NCBI GenBank assembly: GCA_965211775.1
Contig: OZ242974.1
Span: 4,820,801-4,884,800, forward strand
Reading direction: 5' to 3'
From: Thiodiazotropha sp040506975
Lineage (GTDB): Bacteria > Pseudomonadota > Gammaproteobacteria > Chromatiales > Chromatiaceae
Length of the DNA stretch: 64,000 bases
Of this stretch, positions 8,272-16,680 are shown in pieces. The position numbers were made by a program, and so were the translations under genes. The first letter of the stretch is position 1, and each line of letters starts with the position of its first letter. The notes under the pieces were generated by a model. That model worked only from the letters and a program-made list of their open reading frames with translations, had not been told where the DNA came from and made no database searches.

Positions 8272-9839
8272 CCCCAATATTTCACGCATTAAAAAGGCAA
8301 AATCCTGATACTTCGATATAATTCAGTTGCTTACACTGTAATCGAAAGGATTTTGCCTGTGACAAACTGTACCCAGACTGCCTTTGATTTTCCAGCCCTA
8401 AAACGCCGTAAGGTTCAAGCCGAGTTTTCCGGTGGCGATATCACCTCGGACGGCGGCGTGTTGCTGCTGCGTGAGATCGACAGGCGTCTGGGATTGCTCG
8501 AGGCGGTTGATGCGGTCATCCCCGACCCGCGAGATCCCCGCTATATTGAACACAGCCAGTTGAGCCTGTTGCGCCAGCGAGTCTATGGGCTCTGCCTGGG
8601 TTATGAAGATCTGAACGACCATCAGACACTACGCACCGACCCGGCCCTACAGAGCTCGATCGAACGCGAGGAGGTACTGGGCAGCCAGTCGACACTTTGT
8701 CGGCTGGAGAACCGGGTCGATCGCCGGGTTGCCGTTGATGTCCACAACCTACTGCTCGAGCAGTTCATTGCCTCATATGATGCACCACCCGATGAGCTGA
8801 TCCTGGATTTCGACGCCACGGATGATCCGGTGCATGGCCGCCAGGAAGGCCGCTTCTTTCACGGCTACTACGATCACTACTGCTTCCTGCCCCTGTATGT
8901 CTTTTGTGGCGATCAACTGCTGGTGAGTTATCTGCGGCCCAGCCGGATCGATGCGCCCAAGCATGCCTGGGCGATTCTGGCGCTGTTGGTCAAACGCCTG
9001 CGCCGGGCTTGGCCTGAAGTGCGTATCATCTTTCGGGGCGATAGCGGCTTTTGCCGTCACCACATGCTCAGCTGGTGCGAGCGCAACGCTGTGGGCTATA
9101 TCGTGGGCATCGCCAAGAATGACGCCTTGCTGCGGTGTATCCGTGAGCCCATGCAGTGGGTTGAGGAACTGGCGAAGCGAACCGGCATGAAGATGCGGGA
9201 ATTCTTTCAGTTTCACTATGCCGCCAGCACCTGGAAGACGCGTCGCAAGGTGATCGCCAAACTGGAAGTCACCGACAAGGGGCCAAATCCACGCTTCATC
9301 GTCACCAACCTGGCCGGCGACAAACAGCGCCTTTACGATGACCTCTACTGCGCCCGTGGTGACATGGAGAACCGAATCAAGGAGCAGCAACTGGGGCTGT
9401 TCGCCGATCGCACCAGCGCGCATTACTGGTGGGCCAATCAGTTTCGTCTACTGCTGTCCAGTCTGGCCTATGTGCTGATGGAGGCCATCCGGCGCCTCGC
9501 GCTGAAGGGCACGGAACTGGCGCGTGCACAGATGACCACGATCCGGCTCAAACTGTTCAAGATCGGGGCGGTCATCATTCGCAACACACGACGGATCCGC
9601 TTCCTGCTCTCCAGCACCTATCCCTATCAGGCGCTGTTTTTCCAGGTGGCGGCACGACTCAAGCCGGGATAGCCCGGCAGAGTGCTGCCCCGGCACGTTG
9701 ATCAACAATGGGGGTAAGGGGGAGTCTGCCCGGAGGGTGGAAAATCAGGGCTTGATAGAGGTTTGGTTCCCAGTGAGGGCAAACCATCCAAGCTTGGCCA
9801 TATCACCGGCTAAATTTAAAAACGGATGAAACATGCGGG
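8272..9839 (+). mobile_element. IS1380-family element type B, copy 1, hybrid flanks
   Basis: A 1568-bp element from ccccaatatttcacgc to catgcggg, with imperfect inverted repeats. The left flank is CTAA inside an IS4 terminus; the right flank is TTAG inside an IS1595 terminus. Flanks from two different IS hosts point to recombination between two type-B copies with loss of the DNA between them. A second copy starts at 62538 after TTAG. Confidence 0.88.
8353..9672 (+). CDS. IS1380-family transposase, type B, copy 1
   Basis: 439 residues, clearly related to but distinct from type A (FSGGDITSDGGVLLLREIDR, LILDFDATDDPVHG, RGDSGFCRHHML, CARGDMENRIKEQQLG). The TTG at 8353 or the GTG at 8359 could start translation; CTGTGACAAACTG fits the GTG. 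Compared with the copy at 62619 it has Pro for Leu in AVIPDPRD and Asn for Ser in CERNAVG. It looks intact. Confidence 0.93.
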   Translation: MPVTNCTQTAFDFPALKRRKVQAEFSGGDITSDGGVLLLREIDRRLGLLEAVDAVIPDPRDPRYIEHSQLSLLRQRVYGLCLGYEDLNDHQTLRTDPALQSSIEREEVLGSQSTLCRLENRVDRRVAVDVHNLLLEQFIASYDAPPDELILDFDATDDPVHGRQEGRFFHGYYDHYCFLPLYVFCGDQLLVSYLRPSRIDAPKHAWAILALLVKRLRRAWPEVRIIFRGDSGFCRHHMLSWCERNAVGYIVGIAKNDALLRCIREPMQWVEELAKRTGMKMREFFQFHYAASTWKTRRKVIAKLEVTDKGPNPRFIVTNLAGDKQRLYDDLYCARGDMENRIKEQQLGLFADRTSAHYWWANQFRLLLSSLAYVLMEAIRRLALKGTELARAQMTTIRLKLFKIGAVIIRNTRRIRFLLSSTYPYQALFFQVAARLKPG

Positions 9840-9854
9840 TTAGGGGTAATCAGG
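9840..9854 (+). mobile_element. 15-bp terminal remnant of IS1595
   Basis: ttaggggtaatcagg equals the right end of the IS1595 copies. The rest of that copy is missing and is replaced on the left by the type-B IS1380 element. The 45 bases from here to the IS4 copy at 9900 show no gene. Confidence 0.75.
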
Positions 9855-9899
9855 TTATATTATGCATGAGAGCCATGCAATAAAGGTAATATTTCATAT

Positions 9900-11175
9900 C
9901 ACTGCTGTCCCGCTAACTTTCAAAGCAAAGCCATCTGATTATTATCAGGTTGGCCCTCGCGGGGTGGATCACCTCGCAGCAATGCCATCAGATCCCGTTT
10001 TTCAAACAAATTAAGCTGTAGTAATCGTAATATTTGTTGCATGCTTTTTTGCAACGTCGACTGGAACTTGAGAAAGGCCAGTAGCAAATAGACACACAAT
10101 GCAATCCAGATCTGTGTCATAAGCGCATTTTTGCTGGTACCCACAAATGATTTGATTTTCAGGTTTTGTTTGATCCATTTGAAAAACAATTCAACCTGCC
10201 ACCTTGCCCTGTATATATCGGCAATCGTTTTGGCAGCAAGCTCGAAATTGTTGGTGAGAAACACATAACGCCTTCCGGTCTCCGCATCCCGATAGCCGAT
10301 ACGACGTAATGGTACTGGGCACTTTTTGGCAGTCTGCGCACCTGTAAACTCAATGGTTTGGTCGCTGGTCAATCCCTTACTTTTCAACACTGATCGACGG
10401 CTTACCGTACGGTACTTTGCATTGGTCTTCAGGCGAGTGACAAAAAATATCCCTTTTGCTGTCAGTTGGTTATACCAAGCGTAGTCGTTGTAACCCTTAT
10501 CAACCGCCACGATACTCCCCTTGGGGAATTTCAAGGCACGCCCGACAGTTACATCGTGTGCCTTACCCTCTGTCACCGTCACAAATTCCGGCAAATAGCC
10601 CGAGTGGTTCAACCCAACATGCAGTTTTATCGCTCCTTTCGTCGTGCGAAAATCAGCCCAGGGGAAAACAGACAGACATAAATCGATCGTCGAAGCATCC
10701 AGCGAATAAAGTGGGTTGCTGAAACGAAAATCATGACCAGGAACCACACCCTGACAGCGATGCAACAGCTTTCCAAACAAAGCTTCATACAGCCCGTATG
10801 GCTTACCATCATTGATGCGGGATAAATTGGAACGTGACAGTTTTGCACTACCGAGGTGATAAAGACGATGGGCTTGCGCGGACATACTGTCAACGATGTC
10901 ACGTAAGCTGTTTCGACCTGACAGTTGCGCCATTGCCAGGGTTACGAATTGCGACCAACGTGAGGCTGTTCGGAAAGAACGGCCTGTATGGTGCTGTTTT
11001 GCAAGGGTCTCGAATTCATGTCTCGGTATTAGTTTCAGAAGTTGTGAAAACACAGTATTATGGTGACTCAAGGCCTGATTTCCTTTTTGTTTTTCAATGG
11101 TTTGTGGTGAACTCATTGTAACAAAACAAACTGGTCTTCAGGCCTTCTTATTCTCTCCTTAACGGGACAGCAGTG
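9900..11175 (-). mobile_element. IS4-family element, right copy, intact
   Basis: 1276 bp with terminal repeats CACTGCTGTCCCG(C/T)TAA at both ends. It forms the right arm of the composite transposon, in inverted orientation to the left copy. The outer flank is acttcggtt (11176-11184), the same as outside the left copy. Confidence 0.92.
9920..11116 (-). CDS. IS4-family transposase, intact
   Basis: A 398-residue transposase. The N-terminal ~75 residues (QLLKLIPRHEFETLAKQHHT) match the DUF4372 region of IS4-type enzymes. The DDE domain follows: SLDASTIDLCL for the first Asp, VAVDKGYNDY for the second, and YRARWQVELFFKWIKQNLK for the Y-R-E signature with the catalytic Glu. It is the only full-length IS4 transposase here, so it is the likely source of mobility for the composite unit. 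Confidence 0.93.
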   Translation of the reverse strand: MSSPQTIEKQKGNQALSHHNTVFSQLLKLIPRHEFETLAKQHHTGRSFRTASRWSQFVTLAMAQLSGRNSLRDIVDSMSAQAHRLYHLGSAKLSRSNLSRINDGKPYGLYEALFGKLLHRCQGVVPGHDFRFSNPLYSLDASTIDLCLSVFPWADFRTTKGAIKLHVGLNHSGYLPEFVTVTEGKAHDVTVGRALKFPKGSIVAVDKGYNDYAWYNQLTAKGIFFVTRLKTNAKYRTVSRRSVLKSKGLTSDQTIEFTGAQTAKKCPVPLRRIGYRDAETGRRYVFLTNNFELAAKTIADIYRARWQVELFFKWIKQNLKIKSFVGTSKNALMTQIWIALCVYLLLAFLKFQSTLQKSMQQILRLLQLNLFEKRDLMALLRGDPPREGQPDNNQMALL

Positions 11176-11184
11176 ACTTCGGTT
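11176..11184 (+). repeat. Right 9-bp target duplication of the composite transposon
   Basis: acttcggtt immediately after the right IS4 terminus, identical to 2690-2698. Confidence 0.8.
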
Positions 11185-11310
11185 ATAACCGGCATCAGCG
11201 TTATTTCATGGTTTCAGGGTACTATTATACAGCCGCTACAGCCTCAGTCCTTTTACTGTGCATATCGGAAACCACCTGAGTAATGACAACGACAAATGGG
11301 ATGATGAATA

Positions 11311-12090
11311 ATGGCTAACATAGATGCGATTAAATTGCTTGGCAGCATACTCAACAGCGGTGTCTTGTCCCGCGGTTCCGGCTCCAACATATTGGGTTCG
11401 GTTATCGGATCCATGATGGGAGGCGGCCAAACCTCGACTGGCGGTGGACTCGGCAATATCCTGGGCAGCGTTCTGGGTGGCGGGGGCGCTCAAACGGGAA
11501 CAGGAGGTCTCGGAGACCTGCTGGGCGGTGGCAGCAGGACAGGATCCAGCCAGCCTGGCGGTGGTGATCTCACTGATCTGCTTGGCGGCCTGCTCGGCGG
11601 TGGCGCTGGAGGCGCGGGATTGGGAGGTTTACTGGGTGCCGCCATGTCCCAGTTCGGCGGACAGCAGGGCGCCCAGCCTGCGGCCCACTTCAAGTCCAGC
11701 GATCATCTGCCCCAGGGCATGGATTATCAGCAGGCAACGGATCAGGCGGCCCTGCTGATTCGCGCCATGATCAATGCCGCCAAGTCCGACGGTAAGGTCG
11801 ACAAGGAAGAACAGCGGAAGATTCTCGGCAGGCTCGGTGAGGTTACCCAGGATGAGATCGAGTTCGTTCGCAATGAACTTGCACAGCCGTTGGATCTGGA
11901 GGGATTCGTTCGCTCCATACCGCAGGGGTTGGAACAACAGGTCTATGCCATATCGCTGATGGCCATAGATCTGGACAGTCAGGCGGAAGCTCAATATCTG
12001 CACAGTCTTGCCCAGGCGACCCGGATCTCGCCTGAGGTCAGCAATCAGATCCACGAACAGTTTGGCGCACCAGCCATCTACAGGACCTGA
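11311..12090 (+). CDS. DUF533 / TerB-like protein
   Basis: 259 residues. The first ~125 are rich in Gly with repeated LGG-type blocks (LLGGLLGGGAGG), low complexity and probably flexible. The C-terminal ~125 residues form the DUF533/TerB-like helical domain (AALLIRAMINAAKSDGKVDKEE), whose Asp-Gly-Lys acidic motif is typical of the family. Homologues such as E. coli YebE are inner-membrane associated, but no clear signal peptide is visible here. The gene stands alone, right of the composite transposon, with 120 bases of own upstream DNA. The cellular role of the family is not established. Confidence 0.8.
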   Translation: MANIDAIKLLGSILNSGVLSRGSGSNILGSVIGSMMGGGQTSTGGGLGNILGSVLGGGGAQTGTGGLGDLLGGGSRTGSSQPGGGDLTDLLGGLLGGGAGGAGLGGLLGAAMSQFGGQQGAQPAAHFKSSDHLPQGMDYQQATDQAALLIRAMINAAKSDGKVDKEEQRKILGRLGEVTQDEIEFVRNELAQPLDLEGFVRSIPQGLEQQVYAISLMAIDLDSQAEAQYLHSLAQATRISPEVSNQIHEQFGAPAIYRT

Positions 12091-12144
12091 AAGCAATCTA
12101 CTGTAGCGGGCGTGCGCGAAAGAGCGTACGGCTCGTATGGTTCA

Positions 12145-12165
12145 GGGTGCGGTAGAGCCGCACCC
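12145..12165. repeat. REP-like palindrome downstream of ilvC
   Basis: Arms gggtgcgg and ccgcaccc around a 5-base loop, 22 bases past the ilvC stop. No T-run follows on either strand, so it does not look like a classical terminator. The arms match the core of the larger palindrome pair on the other side of ilvC (13271-13327). Confidence 0.6.
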
Positions 12166-12187
12166 CGCCCCGGTACTCGAATATGGA

Positions 12188-13204
12188 TCAGTTCTTTGAC
12201 TTATCCACGATCTTTTTAATCCAAGGCATCATGGCCCTTAGACGCTCACCCACCTGCTCGATGGAGTGAGCCTCATTGAGTCGGCGGTAGGCGGTCATCG
12301 ATGGATAGCCAAGGGCCCCCTCAGAAACGAATTGCTTGGCATACTCGCCGCTTTGAATATTGCGCAGGGCCTCCCGCATCGCCTTGCGGCTCTCCTCGTT
12401 GATCACTTTGGGACCGGTCACATACTCACCATACTCCGCATTGTTGGAGATGGAGTAGTTCATGTTGGCGATGCCCCCCTCGTACATCAGGTCGACGATC
12501 AATTTCAACTCATGCAGACATTCGAAATAGGCCATCTCGGGCGCATAGCCCGCTTCGGTGAGGGTTTCGAAACCGGCTTTCACCAACTCCACGGTACCAC
12601 CGCATAGCACTGCCTGCTCACCAAACAGGTCGGTCTCTGTTTCATCCTTGAAAGTGGTTTCAATGATACCGGTACGACCACCGCCGATGGCGGAGGCATA
12701 GGAGAGGGCGGTATCTATGGCCGTGCCGGTTGCATCCTGATAGATGGCCACCAAGTCGGGGATACCACCGCCCTTTTGATATTCGCTGCGTACCGTATGG
12801 CCGGGCGCCTTGGGGGCGATCATGATAACGTCGAGATCTTCCCGCGGCACGACCTGGTTGTAGTGGATCGCAAAACCGTGGGCAAAGGCGAGTGCCGCAG
12901 ATTCCTTGATATTGGGCTCGATCTGCTCGCGATAGAGCCTGGCCTGGAACTCGTCAGGGGCCAGGATCATGACCACATCGGCGGCCTGGACCGCCGCTTC
13001 AATCGACTTCACCGTCAGTCCTGCGTTCTGTGCCTTGATGGCCGAAGGAGAGCCCTCACGCAGACCGACGACGACGTTCACACCCGAGTCCTGCAGATTG
13101 TTGGCATGGGCGTGACCCTGTGAACCGTAGCCGATAATGGAGACCGTCTTGCCCTTGATGATGCTCAGGTCGCAGTCTTTGTCATAATAAACGTTGATAG
13201 CCAT
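12188..13204 (-). CDS. ilvC: Ketol-acid reductoisomerase
   Basis: 338 residues, the length of class I enzymes. It converts acetolactate and acetohydroxybutyrate into the dihydroxy acids of the isoleucine/valine pathway using NADPH. The dinucleotide fold shows IIGYGSQGHAHANNL near residue 25; KDETETDLFGEQAVLCGG in the C-terminal knotted domain carries the Mg-binding acidic residues. AAGGAAAC precedes the ATG as a good ribosome-binding site. It follows ilvI-ilvH on the same strand after a 155-base gap that holds a palindrome pair, so it may be co-transcribed with them or separately expressed. Confidence 0.97.
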   Translation of the reverse strand: MAINVYYDKDCDLSIIKGKTVSIIGYGSQGHAHANNLQDSGVNVVVGLREGSPSAIKAQNAGLTVKSIEAAVQAADVVMILAPDEFQARLYREQIEPNIKESAALAFAHGFAIHYNQVVPREDLDVIMIAPKAPGHTVRSEYQKGGGIPDLVAIYQDATGTAIDTALSYASAIGGGRTGIIETTFKDETETDLFGEQAVLCGGTVELVKAGFETLTEAGYAPEMAYFECLHELKLIVDLMYEGGIANMNYSISNNAEYGEYVTGPKVINEESRKAMREALRNIQSGEYAKQFVSEGALGYPSMTAYRRLNEAHSIEQVGERLRAMMPWIKKIVDKSKN

Positions 13205-13270
13205 GTTGTTTCCTTCGGAAAATGTAGTGTTTTATTTTCTGGTCTTACGCCGCGAATAAACGTCATACAC

Positions 13271-13327
13271 GGTGCGGCAAGCCGCACCCTACGCCTCATT
13301 CACCGGTAGGGTGCGGCTTGCCGCACC
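13271..13327. repeat. Pair of 22-bp perfect inverted repeats (REP/BIME-like)
   Basis: ggtgcggcaagccgcaccctac at 13271-13292 is the exact reverse complement of 13306-13327, with 13 bases between. Each arm is itself a small palindrome (gtgcggcaagccgcac). It lies between ilvH and ilvC. The layout fits a bacterial interspersed palindromic element; an RNA hairpin affecting ilvC mRNA stability or readthrough is possible. Confidence 0.75.
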
Positions 13328-13359
13328 GCATCTTGAAAGTCGCAGATGACAAACTATCC

Positions 13360-13851
13360 TCAGAGCCCAAGCCCCTTCGGTCCGCGGCCGATGCCCGAGG
13401 GACCGGTGCGCACCACCTCGATGATCAGATCTTCGTCCACCGCCTCGATAAAGGCATTCAGCTTGCTCGCCGCACCCGTCAGCTCGACGGTGTAACTGGT
13501 GTCGGTGACATCGATGATCTTGCCGCGGAATATATCCACCAGGCGCTTGATCTCCTCACGCTGGGTACGTTCCGCCCGCAGCTTGATCATCATCATCTCG
13601 CGTTCGATATGGCTGCCTTCGGTGAGATCGACAAGCTTTACCGTGTCGATCAGCTTATTCAACTGCTTGGTGATCTGTTCAATGATCTCGTCACTGCCGC
13701 TGGTTACCAGGGTCATGCGGGAGAGGCTCAGATCCTCGGTGGGCGCCACCGTCAACGATTCGATGTTATAGCCGCGCGCAGAGAACAGATTTGCCACCCG
13801 TGCCAGTGCGCCGGACTCATTCTCCAATAGAATAGATATGATATGTCTCAT
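13360..13851 (-). CDS. ilvH: Acetolactate synthase small (regulatory) subunit
   Basis: 163 residues with an N-terminal ACT domain (ISILLENESGALARVANLFS) and the C-terminal regulatory domain ending in RTGPSGIGRGPKGLGL. It activates the large subunit and confers valine feedback inhibition. Its ATG shares one base with the ilvI stop codon (TGATG), so the two are translationally coupled. Confidence 0.96.
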   Translation of the reverse strand: MRHIISILLENESGALARVANLFSARGYNIESLTVAPTEDLSLSRMTLVTSGSDEIIEQITKQLNKLIDTVKLVDLTEGSHIEREMMMIKLRAERTQREEIKRLVDIFRGKIIDVTDTSYTVELTGAASKLNAFIEAVDEDLIIEVVRTGPSGIGRGPKGLGL

Positions 13852-15608
13852 CAGACCAACTCGCTCCCGGGTGACAAATACATCTCGTGATGCCCCTTGC
13901 CTGCCGCAATCATCGGATAGACATTCTCCGAGGGATCGACCACCACATCCAGGAAGACCAGCCGGTCCTTGAGCGAGAAGGCCTCTTTCATCGCTCCCTC
14001 CAGATCCTTCGTTTTATCAACGCGCATGCCCACGTGGCCGTAGGACTCGGTCAATTTGACAAAATCCGGTGTCACGCTCATACCGGACTGGGAGTAGCGG
14101 CTCTCGTAGAAAAACTCCTGCCATTGCCGCACCATGCCCATATATCCGTTATTCAGCAAAATGATCTTAATCGGCAGCTCGTATTGAAGGCAGGTCGCCA
14201 GCTCCTGGATACACATCTGGATACTCGATTCGCCGGTGACCACCGCCACTTCAGCCTTCGGAAAGGCCATCTGAACCCCCATCGCCGCGGGCAGGCCGAA
14301 ACCCATGGTGCCGAGCCCTCCCGAGTTGATCCATCGTCGCGGCTTGTCGAAACGATAGAATTGCGCGGCGAACATCTGGTGCTGACCCACATCGGAAGTC
14401 ACATAGGCGTCTCCCTTGGTAACCTTGTGCAGCATCTCGACCGCATGCTGCGGCTTTATCAGCTCGCTCTTCCGGTCATACTTCAGACAATCCATAGAGC
14501 GCCATTTTTCGATCTGCTCCCACCACTGTTTCAAGGCTTGCTTCCTGGGTTGCGCATCACCTTCGTCGACCACCTTCAGCATGTCCCGAAGCACCTGCTT
14601 GACCGGACCCACGATGGGTACGTCGACACGGACGTTTTTGGAGATCGATGAAGGATCGATATCGATATGGATGATGGTTGCATCCGGGCAAAACTGTTTC
14701 ACATGGCCGGTGACCCGGTCATCGAAACGGGCGCCGACAGCGATCAGCACGTCGGTCTCGTGCATCGCCATATTCGCTTCGTAGGTGCCATGCATACCGA
14801 GCATACCGAGGAAGTTCCTGCCGCTACCAGGATAGGCCCCCAATCCCATCAGGGTCTGGGTGATCGGAAACCCCAGCTTGTCCACGAGGTCGGTCAGCGG
14901 TTTGGCGGCATCGTCCAGCACCACCCCGCCACCGGTATAGAAGACCGGGCGTTCGGCCTCCATCATGATCTTGACCGCTTTCTTGATCTGCCCAAGATGG
15001 CCTTTGATCACCGGATTGTAGGAGCGCATCTTGACCTTGTTGGGATATTTATAGGAAATCTTGATACCAGGATCCGTCACATCCTTGGGTATATCGACCA
15101 CTACCGGCCCGGGACGACCGCTGGTGGCTATGTAGAAGGCCTTCTTGATGGTCCCGGCCAGGTCTTCCAGCCGCTTGACCAGAAAGTTGTGCTTCACGCA
15201 GGGGCGTGTAATGCCAACCGTATCGACTTCCTGAAACGCATCACTGCCGATCACCGGTGTCGGCACCTGGCCGGTGAGAATTACCATCGGAATTGAGTCC
15301 ATGAAGGCCGTGGCAATGCCTGTCACCGCATTGGTCGCCCCCGGGCCGGAGGTTACCAGAACGACGCCCGGTTTGCCGGTGGCGCGCGCATAGCCGTCGG
15401 CCGCGTGCCCCGCCGCCTGTTCGTGGCGCACCAGAATGTGTTTCACATCCTTCTGCTTGAAAATAGCGTCGTAGATATGCAGTACAGCACCGCCCGGATA
15501 ACCGAACACATGCTCCACACCCTCATCTTTCAAACATTGAACGATGATCTCGCCACCGCTGAGTTCCACCTTGAGGCCTCCAATTGCGCCGATTGTCTTT
15601 TCGGACAC
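13851..15608 (-). CDS. ilvI: Acetolactate synthase large (catalytic) subunit
   Basis: 585 residues; a thiamine-diphosphate enzyme that condenses pyruvate with pyruvate or 2-oxobutyrate. The catalytic Glu region is RHEQAAGHAADGYARATG. The ThDP/Mg motif begins VVTGESSIQMCIQEL, with Glu-Ser in place of the usual Asp-Gly, and ends LLNNGYMGMVRQW. Substrate/FAD region residues are conserved. It leads the ilvI-ilvH(-ilvC) cluster. A promoter with a -10 overlapped by an inverted repeat lies just upstream. ilvB and ilvG are possible alternative names; linkage to an IlvH-type subunit favours ilvI. Confidence 0.95.
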   Translation of the reverse strand: MSEKTIGAIGGLKVELSGGEIIVQCLKDEGVEHVFGYPGGAVLHIYDAIFKQKDVKHILVRHEQAAGHAADGYARATGKPGVVLVTSGPGATNAVTGIATAFMDSIPMVILTGQVPTPVIGSDAFQEVDTVGITRPCVKHNFLVKRLEDLAGTIKKAFYIATSGRPGPVVVDIPKDVTDPGIKISYKYPNKVKMRSYNPVIKGHLGQIKKAVKIMMEAERPVFYTGGGVVLDDAAKPLTDLVDKLGFPITQTLMGLGAYPGSGRNFLGMLGMHGTYEANMAMHETDVLIAVGARFDDRVTGHVKQFCPDATIIHIDIDPSSISKNVRVDVPIVGPVKQVLRDMLKVVDEGDAQPRKQALKQWWEQIEKWRSMDCLKYDRKSELIKPQHAVEMLHKVTKGDAYVTSDVGQHQMFAAQFYRFDKPRRWINSGGLGTMGFGLPAAMGVQMAFPKAEVAVVTGESSIQMCIQELATCLQYELPIKIILLNNGYMGMVRQWQEFFYESRYSQSGMSVTPDFVKLTESYGHVGMRVDKTKDLEGAMKEAFSLKDRLVFLDVVVDPSENVYPMIAAGKGHHEMYLSPGSELV

Positions 15609-15623
15609 TAAACCTACAGAAAC

Positions 15624-15683
15624 AGTGCAAAATACTAATACTACCTTTATAGGTCAAGCGGATATCCCCTCTCATTTTGCACT
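15624..15683 (-). promoter_or_regulatory. ilvI promoter with widely spaced inverted repeat
   Basis: On the minus strand TTGACC (15657-15652) and TATTTT (15634-15629) are separated by 17 bases, a reasonable sigma-70 promoter about 20 bases before the ilvI start. A perfect 10-base inverted repeat, agtgcaaaat (15624-15633) and attttgcact (15674-15683), brackets it; the promoter-proximal arm covers the -10. This arrangement suggests an operator for a dimeric regulator binding at two sites, or looping. The regulator is unknown. Confidence 0.5.
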
Positions 15684-15740
15684 TTCAGCTTCTCACATTA
15701 CTTGCCATTCGGATAACATGCTCCATAATGATCCTGATCA

Positions 15741-16211
15741 ATGATGCATGACACAGGGATCCAATCCGTGAAACAGACGCTTTTACTCACACTATTACTT
15801 CCATCCTTAACCGCTGCTTACGCTGAAACCTATCGCTGGGTCAACGAAGAGGGCGTGGTGACCTACTCACAAACACCACCACCGGACGTGAAGGCCGAAA
15901 CCGTGAAGATAAGGAACACACCCGCGGGCAGTGGCGTCGATTCAAAAAAGCAACTTGAAGAACTGCGGCAAAGACTGGCAGACAGTGCCGAAGACAGGGC
16001 ACTGAAAAAGGCGCAGAAGAAAGAGCAGGCTGAAATCAAAGCCGAAAACAGGAAAAACCGTAATACTGCCCGAAAGAATCTGGAGCAGCTCACGGCCTTG
16101 GGGAACCGTCTGTACAAGACCGGGGACAGCTATGTCCGCCTGACCGAGGAGGATCGCCAAAAGAAGATGCGGCAGGCGAGGGAACAGATCAAAGAGCACT
16201 GCAAAAGGTAG
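15741..16211 (+). CDS. DUF4124-containing exported protein
   Basis: An N-terminal signal peptide (TLLLTLLLPSLTAAYAET) is followed by a DUF4124 domain (YRWVNEEGVVTYSQTPPP), then about 90 residues of highly charged Lys/Glu/Arg-rich helix, probably a coiled coil. A GTG at 15768 would give a cleaner signal peptide than the ATG at 15741. The role of DUF4124 proteins is not defined; they are usually periplasmic. The tautomerase gene follows after six bases and is likely co-transcribed. Confidence 0.75.
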   Translation: MMHDTGIQSVKQTLLLTLLLPSLTAAYAETYRWVNEEGVVTYSQTPPPDVKAETVKIRNTPAGSGVDSKKQLEELRQRLADSAEDRALKKAQKKEQAEIKAENRKNRNTARKNLEQLTALGNRLYKTGDSYVRLTEEDRQKKMRQAREQIKEHCKR

Positions 16212-16217
16212 CCGCAG

Positions 16218-16562
16218 ATGCCGCTGCTCAAGATCACCACAAATCAGCCTCTCGACCAGGACAGACTGGACCAATTGCTTAAGCATGCCTCTGAATCAGT
16301 GGCGGCCGTCCTTGGTAAGCCAGAGCGATATGTCATGGTCAGTATCGAACACAACCCTCAAATGCTGTTTGCGGGCAGCCGTGACGCGCTGGCCTATCTG
16401 GAGCTGAAAAGCATTGGCCTTCCGGATGATCAGACACGGCAGATATCCAACGCCTTATGCCAGCTGATGGAGCGGCAACTGTCCATATCTCCCGACAGGG
16501 TTTACATAGAGTTCAGCGCCGCTGAACGCCATCATTGGGGTTGGAACTCCTCGACCTTCTAG
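16218..16562 (+). CDS. Tautomerase / MIF-family protein
   Basis: 114 residues, the normal length for macrophage-migration-inhibitory-factor homologues. Pro follows the initiator Met and would be the catalytic base after Met removal. Family features include YVMVSIEHNPQMLFAGS and the C-terminal VYIEFSAAERHHWGWNSSTF. It likely has phenylpyruvate/enol tautomerase activity as a trimer. It is tightly spaced behind the DUF4124 gene. Confidence 0.85.
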   Translation: MPLLKITTNQPLDQDRLDQLLKHASESVAAVLGKPERYVMVSIEHNPQMLFAGSRDALAYLELKSIGLPDDQTRQISNALCQLMERQLSISPDRVYIEFSAAERHHWGWNSSTF

Positions 16563-16680
16563 GTCCTGTCAACACTATTCCAATTCGCCAACATACACAC
16601 TCAAATACCTCTCCGGCCGTGACCCGCCACCCGAAGCGGGATAGAATCACGCCTTTTCACCATCAGGCCGAGCCAGACCC

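Larger units (their letters stand above)
2699..11175. mobile_element. Composite transposon bounded by inverted IS4-family copies
   Basis: Two copies of one IS4-family element (2699-5011 and 9900-11175) lie in inverted orientation, and the same nine bases (acttcggtt) flank the outside of the whole 8477-bp block. This is the signature of transposition as one unit. Simple inversion between two independent insertions would not leave identical direct repeats outside. The interior is mainly other IS elements (IS1595, two IS1380 types), plus a truncated DUF6624 gene and a fragment of an AT-rich gene. No intact cargo gene was found. Transposase for the unit would come from the right copy, because the left one is interrupted. 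Confidence 0.75.
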
